In this document: positions 57,204 to 64,000 of the stretch, piece by piece | Layout: each line of letters opens with the position of its first letter | Position numbering within the stretch: the stretch's first letter is position 1 | DNA from: Beta vulgaris subsp. vulgaris | Taxonomy: Eukaryota > Streptophyta > Magnoliopsida > Caryophyllales > Amaranthaceae | Reading direction: 5' to 3' | NCBI RefSeq assembly: GCF_026745355.1 | Contig: NC_079209.1 | Coordinates: 13,233,886 to 13,297,885 of the forward strand | Length of the DNA: 64,000 nt | The notes under the pieces: model-generated | Database searches by the model: none | Told to the model about the DNA's origin: nothing | Seen by the model: only the letters and a program-made list of their open reading frames with translations | Made by a program: the position numbers and the translations under genes

Positions 57204-59969
57204 ACCATTGCTTGTCCTCAAGCAATAAGACATAACATCGGAAAAGTTAGACAACCTACAATATAGGACTACAACAGGGCTAAACACTCAATTGAAAACA
57301 CAAGAGATATAATCACTACACAAACCAAGCATCAAAACAATCTCGAACAAAGCCGCATAGCATATCATGTATCGCAATGACTCTCCAATCATACCACAAA
57401 CCATATCTTCCCAAGCTGGATTTAACCAAACCTGACAGACCTCCTATGTTATGTGCACTCAAATCTCTCATGTGTTTAAGGGATAAATAATGACTCTCAA
57501 CCTAAATCAGTCGACTCAGATGAAGCAAATACTCTTTAACTTTGACTTTTTGACTCACTTAATACTCAACAATAAATACATAATGATCAAGAGGACTTTT
57601 AAGGGTTGTAATGGGGCTGAGGTTAAAGGTATGGAAATAATTTGGGAATTGTGGTGGAAAAACAAGAAGGGGAGCATCATATAACTGAAAACATGACCAT
57701 AAAGGTCATAACAACTCCATGCAACAACCAACAATCCCTAAATATAGTCAGCAACCTTTTCACTCAAGAAATTCAATCATAACCCTTTTTTATTTAACTT
57801 AACTTCACAACTCTTTTTCACTTCTTTTTCATTTCATTTTTCACTTTTTTTTGTGTTTTTTTTTTCAAACTTTCATTTCAATTTCCAAGCTCACTAAACA
57901 TACTTTTCCATCCTTCTAAACCACAAATAGAGCATTTCAATTAAATACAAACCAAACCAAAACTAATACTCGCTCCCCCAAGCTAGGCTTGGGACAAGAA
58001 TCAAATGAGGCCAAGGCTTGTAATGTAGGTAACAATAACAAAGTCAGAAAAGGCTCACGGGGTAAAGGAAGGATAATATGAAAACAAGAATAACTCTGGA
58101 GCTAAGATCATCAAATGAAACGCCTCAATCATATCAAAATATATGCACTATCAAATAACAAGGAGTACCAAGTCAAAGTCAAGATCAATGCAACAACGAG
58201 GAACTAATCACACATGAAAGAATAGAACTGACACAGATACGTCAATTTATAGGCACAAAAGCTCACTTAGGTTAAGGTGTCTGCATAGTATTGTTAAATC
58301 GAGCCAGAGAGAGATCAATCAATCTTACCACAAATAATCAGTTGCGAAACAATCGTGCTATGAAGTATCATGAACAAGATGAAATATGCTAATGCAACTA
58401 AGAAAGCAGTACAATTTTTTTGGTTACACGTAAACTCCCACTCCCAATAAGCAGTACAAACCGTGCAACATCCTACGAAAACAATAAAATCTACACTAGA
58501 AAGCAAATAAAGGATAGAATTTTCCTCCCCCAAGCTAGAATTTGCAGTGTCCTCACTGCAAAAACCAGTTTAGAGAAAGAACGAAAACCAACCCCGGGAT
58601 CACCAAATCACCAAATTTGCCCACCAAAAGCCACAACACACCACCAAGACCACACACAAACTCCGACAATCCAATAAACTAATAATTCAATCAATGTGTT
58701 TAAAAGATTCGCAACAAGATGGCATCAAAACAAAAATCCAAGCAAAAATTTGAGATGAACATTAACAACAATTACAAGTGAAAAAGATGCTTACGACCCA
58801 ATTAATTGGGAGAAGACTCAAATATTCTCAAAAATGATGTCGTAATGCTTCACGAAGGTGAACTTGAATCAATTTGGGGCCTTCTTAACAGAATCCTATA
58901 ACAATCATTGATAAAAAAAAATTAGAAACGCATGGGAGAAAAGTAATAATAAAAGAAAATTGAAAAGAAAAAGAAAAGAAAAGAAAAAAAAAAGAAACAG
59001 ATTAAACGATTAATACAGAAGAACAAGAAGATGAAAGAAAGAAAGAAAGAAAGAAGAAAGAAGAGGGTGCGGTAGTGCCATGAGAAGCAAGGCAGGCCGT
59101 ATGGAGGGTGGTAGGCGGTCGGAGCAGGTGGTTGATGTTGGTTGGCGGCAGACACGAAAAGGGGACAGAGGAAGGGAGTAGCACTGTAGCAGACGTGAAG
59201 AGGAGAAGAGGAAGTGGTGCGTGTATGGGGCTGAAAGGGACGCCGGAGACATCGCGGGGGTGGTTTTTCCGGCCATGGTTTGCGGGACGAACTCAGTGGC
59301 AGGTAAGCGTGAAGAGTGAGGACAGAGGAGGGCGAAAAACAGGGGGACTGTTGGTGGTGTGATGCTGCGCCAAAGTAGGCGACTTGACGGTGGTGGGGGG
59401 TGCGCTGGTGGTGCGGATGGCGAGAAAGGAGCGAAGGATGGAGCGGGGTTCTGGAACGGAGTGAAGCAGAGGATGACAGAGAGGAGTGAGTGTGGTGGAC
59501 AGAATGGTGTGGTTCGATGGTAAAGGTGACGGTGATGGCGGGGGTGCCTGAGAAACAAGAACTGCGTGCAGGGCAATGTACTGTTTTTTTTTTTTTCCCG
59601 ATAATTTCTTCTTGATGGTTCTTAATCTCCGTCCACCTACAACAAACACAAAAAGAAACACACCAAAGTGAGTAAACTCACTCAAAAAGGACGAAACAAA
59701 GACAAAAATGATAATAAAAAGTAAAGAATTAAGAGAGAAAATAAGTTAATGCTCGGGTTGCCTCCCGAGAAGCGCAAATTTAAGGTCTTGCATGACCGTT
59801 GAAGACTAGTAGATCACTCATAATAGTTTAATGCTCGAAGAAGCTTATCATATGTTCCTGCAAACATCTCAGAGCATATTATATAACAGTGAAAAGGAAA
59901 AATGAAAAATATTAGTACTAAAAAATTACTGAAACTACAAAAAGAAGAAAAATTGTTAGTCTTTTTACA
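57204..59969 (-). other. Non-coding interior of the LARD-like element
   Basis: AT-rich to about 59,000, then an A-rich tract (58,950-59,065, AAAGAAAGAAAG), then a GC-rich patch (59,070-59,560). Open frames in the patch are proline/serine low complexity on the minus strand, with no domain; I do not call them genes. Two purine-tract plus hairpin motifs lie at 57,974 and 58,525. Confidence 0.6.
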
Positions 59970-60856
59970 TTACTCAAAAGAAGGAAAAGAAACGAATTGT
60001 GCATTATTTACATTATCACGAAAGTCATTCAAAAGGGGAGAAAGAAGGAACGATGGAGGATATAATATAGGGGAAGAAGATATAATATCAAGTTTCTCAG
60101 AGAATGGAACATGAGACTCAAAAACAGTAGGTGGTACCGATAAAGACTCATAAATCACCTCACGCTCAACTTGACTTTCCTCCAAAGAGGAAATTTCAAC
60201 CATGGCTTCTTCCTCCTGCAAAACATCTATCACATTAGTCATTCTTTCAATCTTTTCATCATCCCAATAGCTCTCATTTATTATCCACCCCTCATTATCA
60301 TCATAAATAAATGAATTGGGGCTAGAATTCTGAGCAGATTGACATTCAAATTGGGAAGAGAGGTCAAACCCATCTACTAATTGTGGTGTCATGTAAGTTT
60401 GGGGTAAAAAAGCAGATAAAGACATCTCCCACTCATAAGTATCCCTAGCCAACCACTCAATTAAATCCCAACAATAATCAGGCGATTGGAATAGAAATCC
60501 TCCATTACACATAGATTCTACCACCATCCTAGTTTCTTCATTTAACCCCTCATAAATCACTAGACACATATCCCACAGTTCAATTCCATGATTAGGACCA
60601 ATAAAATCACCAAGTCTATGATAATACTTCCAAAACACGTCATTCTCATACTGAGGAAAAGAAAAAAAATTGCTCTAGAATTACTAACATGTATATGGGG
60701 TTCATAGAACATATGAGGTAATTCAGGAGAACTCATGCAAAAATTGGGAGGATTTTGATATGATGCATCAAAACTGTAAACATGAGAATTCCAAAAATTA
60801 TTACTATGTTGCCTAGCAAAATAATTATCCCCATCATCAAAATAGCATGACTCCAT
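59970..60856 (-). CDS. Gag-like protein of the LARD-like element, one frameshift
   Basis: It starts at ATG 60,856-60,854 (MESCYFDDGDNYFARQ), about 105 bp inside the PBS. It runs to about 60,665, where an A/T homopolymer puts it out of frame, and continues as 60,638-59,970 (222 codons). The second part has the capsid pattern of plant Ty3/gypsy gag: LWDMCLVIYEGLNEETRMVV, ESMCNGGFLFQSPDYCWDLI and EWLARDTYEWE. After that it is acidic and serine-rich without a zinc knuckle. About 290 residues if joined. The shift may be a sequencing error in the homopolymer, real decay or a programmed event. Confidence 0.7.
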
Positions 60857-60961
60857 GATACAAATTAAAAAAAAAATAAATGAAAATATTCACAAAAGGG
60901 AAAAAAAAAATATATATACAATTTAGTCTCACCAAAAAAAACTAAATAAAACAATACCGTC

Positions 60962-60979
60962 TCCCCGGCAACGGCGCCA
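60962..60979 (-). other. Primer binding site (tRNA-Asp type)
   Basis: Minus-strand TGGCGCCGTTGCCGGGGA, 5 bp inside the right LTR; the classical tRNA-Asp primer site of plant Ty3/gypsy elements. Confidence 0.88.
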
Positions 60980-60984
60980 AAATT

Positions 60985-62437
60985 TGATAGGCGTGTCGCG
61001 CACCTAACAAAAATAAATAACCTAACTAATCCTCCTAACTATGTAGTAGGGTAAGTCAGAGTCGATCCCACAGAGAGAAAGTTGTTCTATGATTAGCCCT
61101 TAAATAATGGTAAGACTAAAGGAGAATAATAACAATAATGGTCGAGTCAACTATACTAATCAATATATGAATAAAAGACTCTACAGTTAAGTATCCCCAC
61201 TAGCACGAAGTAATACAAAATAATTCCTACCCCAAACTAATCAATTAAATGTTCACAAGAAAAAGTACACCCTATAAAGTACCATAAATCTCTCCCGAGT
61301 ATCTATGGCTTCTCTAATATGCATTCAAGCCTACTCCCGTGGAATCATGCAAATTAAAGACATTAAACACGACACTTTAACTTCCTAACAATCCATTCTA
61401 CCTACTCCCGTGGAGAACTTCATGTCCTTAATTGAAATACTCAAATCCGTCAAAATCCAACTCCCGTTGTGATCAAGAAATGGAATCATAACAATACTAG
61501 TTATCCCTAATCTAGTATTGAATATGACAAATCAATTAAGCAAGAACAATTAACAATTAATATGAGAATTTAAAGAAACAATCATGAATTAAATCATACT
61601 AGGGTTCAACTTAACCATACAATAAAAGAAATTACTCTATCACGAAATAAATAATGAAATCTAAAACTATAAAAGAAAACATAATTAAAGAAATCAAGGA
61701 AAGAAACTAATAGAATTCATGAATTAATGAAGAAGAATAAAAAACTAGGGTTTACACTAAAAACTAGAGAAAAGAGAGGAGAGAAAACTAAAACTAAACC
61801 CTAAGAAAATAACGTGAGAGGGAGGAGAGAGAAAAGAATGAAAACCTATCTAAATAAATATTCAATAACCTAATATGACTTGGAAAGTAATTTACAAGAT
61901 AAGGAAAGTCTTAAATAAATCATTAATAGGCGGATTAGTGATCCGCGCGTACACGTGGCAGATTCCAGCAGAAACAGTGCAATCTTCCGAAAGGCATAAC
62001 TCCTTAAATAGAAGTCTCCTCGGGGCGTGCCACCTATCGTTGGAAAGATCTTCAAGTCTAGTTTCCAAATCAGGTGGAATTACTCTATTCTAAGAATCAC
62101 ATCAAAAGTTATGATCAGAAGAGTAGACGTGACTCTTTTTCACATTTCTTCTAATGATTTTCTGCTTCGTTTTTGCTAAACTCGTACTATGACATATCCA
62201 TACGATCCTTATGCATTGTAACTCCTTTCCAAGTGCTCCTAATCCTCAAGTTTAGCTAATCATAATCCAAATACGTTCTCAATGCCTGAAATTCATCAAA
62301 AACAAGAAAACATATCGAATAGAAGCACAAAAGCATAACTTAAGAATATAATGCAACAATGAACCTAAATATGAAACTAAATGCTCTAAAATGCAACCTA
62401 AATGCATCTAAAAACTATATATAAATATGAGTTATCA
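60985..62437 (-). repeat. 5' LTR of the LARD-like element
   Basis: Plus-strand TGATAGGCGTGTCG...ATGAGTTATCA, 1,453 bp; near-identical to 55,732-57,187. Confidence 0.9.
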
Positions 62438-63010
62438 TTTACCCATCCTATTATATCATTTAATAGAATTATTATAAGTTATACTTCCTATTATATGTCA
62501 TCATTGGTCCTCATCCTTATCTTTAATCAACTAAAACAAAACTATATTCCATAAAACTACAGAATTATTTAATTACATATAATCTATTGATCTACCTAAA
62601 AAATATACAACGTGTCTCAGGGAACAAAATTTATACTATATCAAATTACAAGTTACTCGTATTGAAGAATCAAAATTAGTATCAAAATTCAAGAACAAAG
62701 AACAAAGAACCATTTTTTAAGAAGAAGAACAAAGTACCTCATATTGGAGAGATGATGAATAAGTTGTATCCTTGATGATCAGTGTGAAGATTTCAATTCA
62801 AACTCTAACATATATGAAGCATAATAAGAACACACAGTAAATAAATTTTTAGGAAAAACGCTTTATAATTTCAATTCAATTAAACTAGAACTAGCTTTAT
62901 TTGCACGCGATGCATGCGAGAATTATTTTAGCGATTATTATTAAATTTTATCTAAATTTAATTTTGAAGGATGTAATTTACAATCATTATTAGTTCTAAT
63001 TTGTTATTTC
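62438..63010. other. Flank of the LARD-like element, nothing recognised
   Basis: AT-rich sequence that continues the DNA left of 55,731. No gene. Confidence 0.5.
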
Positions 63011-64000
63011 CCTAGGAACACTACAAGAGGGGGGGGGGGTGAATTGTAGGTGTAGAAATAAACGTAACTTTTTGCGGAAATTAAAACTTAAACGAATAAA
63101 CAAGCTAAAGGAACACAAGGGATTTTTACGAGGAAAAACTTCTTGGGCCCAACAAGAAGAAACAACCTCGACCACTAGGGATTTTAAACTCAACACTTTC
63201 ACTAATTAGGCCAAACAACTCTGTTACAACCTAATTCTAACTCGAGCCCTACCTTGAGTTCCTAAACTCAAGTTCCTGAACCACTGTTCCCTTAACAGCA
63301 GTTCCTCTCAACTTCACTCGAAGTTTTCTCACACATACAAGCTTCACTCAAAGCCTTTCTCTTACAGAACTTCACTCAAAGTTCCCTTACCCCAAAAACC
63401 AAAATACAATTGATCGAAATAAGCTTAGTGGAATTAGAGTAAGAAGGCAAAGAACAAATGGCTATTATGAGAGAATGAAGGCACTGACACTTAATAAGTT
63501 AAACTCACTTAATTACTTAGTCAGACACCTTTGGAACTTATCTAGACTTCTATATTTAGTGTTAATCATGAAGAACTGGGATTAATGTTAGAGTACACGT
63601 TTTAATCCATTTACCCATGATGTTCCTTCCCCTAAGGAACACGTTTTACATCATGTCCCATGATCCCATGAACTATAAATGAACGTGGATAAAATGCAGC
63701 CATTACTCCTAAATAATAGGAGTTCCTTCAGCATTATCCGAAAATCAGTTTTTATAAACTCTTTTTATCTTTAAATCTGAATTTCTAATCTTTAAGAAAA
63801 TAATATCTTTGAAATAAAATCTTTCTAACAACCGGATATTTATTTTCTTATTTTCCGAAAAATAAAATCTTTTCCAAAACAGATTTTCTTTTTAAAACTG
63901 ATTTTATCATTTGAAATTAGAAATAACTAATTTCCTATAATCTAGGCATGACTTACTCCATTATCTTTTAATCGTTATACTAAGTACACGCCTAAGTCTA
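63011..64000. other. Possible edge of another retroelement
   Basis: Starts with CACTACAAGAGG, a run of ten G and TGAATTGTAG, similar to the GGGGGGGTGAATT motif often seen near LTR starts in plant Copia elements. Further on, ACTTCACTC(A/G)AAG recurs at about 63,311, 63,344 and 63,368. It runs off the window; no domain seen. Confidence 0.35.

Larger units (their letters stand above)
55732..62437 (-). mobile_element. Young non-autonomous LTR element (LARD-like) with gag-like frame
   Basis: Two 1.45-kb LTRs of very high identity, an exact target duplication TTTAC (55,727-55,731 and 62,438-62,442), a tRNA-Asp-type PBS beside the right LTR and a purine tract beside the left LTR: a complete element on the minus strand. 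The inside is only 3.8 kb and shows a gag-like frame but no protease, RT, RNase H or integrase motif on either strand. It would need enzymes from a relative. Confidence 0.9.

Noticed and set aside
59010..59685. Minus-strand 188- and 130-codon proline/serine-rich frames in the LARD-like element
   Set aside because: Low-complexity GC-rich patch open in both strands, with no domain or signal; a start context and conservation could not be shown.
63011..63060. Run of ten G as a possible LTR border
   Set aside because: The motif is suggestive, but neither the partner end nor any domain is inside the window, so no element is claimed.

Overview
This window is a stretch of AT-rich nuclear plant DNA, most likely from a eudicot. 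The evidence is a spliced S-domain receptor kinase gene with GT-AG introns, plant-type LTR retrotransposons (Tat, Tekay/Del chromovirus, Copia), a plant L1-type LINE and many Stowaway and Tourist-like MITEs. The species cannot be fixed from the sequence. I see no bacterial, organellar, tRNA, rRNA or CRISPR features.

Layout. (1) 1-25,797: remains of a minus-strand Ty3/gypsy element of the Tat type (pol at the left edge, gag to the right, PBS and 5' LTR at 25,170-25,797). A plus-strand Tekay-type chromovirus (2,023-16,317, 5-bp target duplication CTGAC) sits inside its gag. A segment from the Tekay integrase into the Tat gag was then duplicated in tandem (copy A about 6,350-17,415; copy B about 17,428-24,517). 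Both copies carry the same hAT element at the same place. Copy A alone holds a CACTA element and a 5'-truncated LINE; copy B alone holds a PIF/Harbinger element. (2) 25,956-28,493: a very large palindrome with a CACTA-tipped hairpin at its apex and a Mutator-like element (perfect 9-bp target duplication) in one arm. (3) 28,716-30,087: two Tourist-like MITEs, then the presumed promoter of the only intact gene. (4) 30,088-45,316: a 7-exon gene for an 867-residue G-type lectin S-receptor-like Ser/Thr kinase, with a 9.7-kb first intron and a 2.4-kb third intron, both full of MITEs. (5) 45,695-53,295: a minus-strand Copia element broken by a hAT-like MITE, an LTR-like insert and a diverged Tekay-type LTR, followed at once by a second Mutator-like element (53,306-54,381, 9-bp target duplication). 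(6) 55,732-62,437: a young, apparently non-autonomous LTR element (LARD-like) with near-identical 1.45-kb LTRs, target duplication TTTAC, tRNA-Asp-type PBS and a gag-like reading frame but no visible pol. (7) 62,438-64,000: flanking DNA and what may be the edge of another retroelement.

Only the receptor kinase looks like a functional host gene. Its first exon encodes the whole secreted ectodomain, exon 2 the membrane span and exons 3-7 the kinase, so the 9.7-kb intron separates sensing from signalling. Everything else is transposon-derived and, apart from the gag-like frame of the LARD-like element, heavily decayed. The nesting gives a relative order: Tat, then Tekay, then hAT, then the tandem duplication, then the CACTA, LINE and Harbinger insertions.
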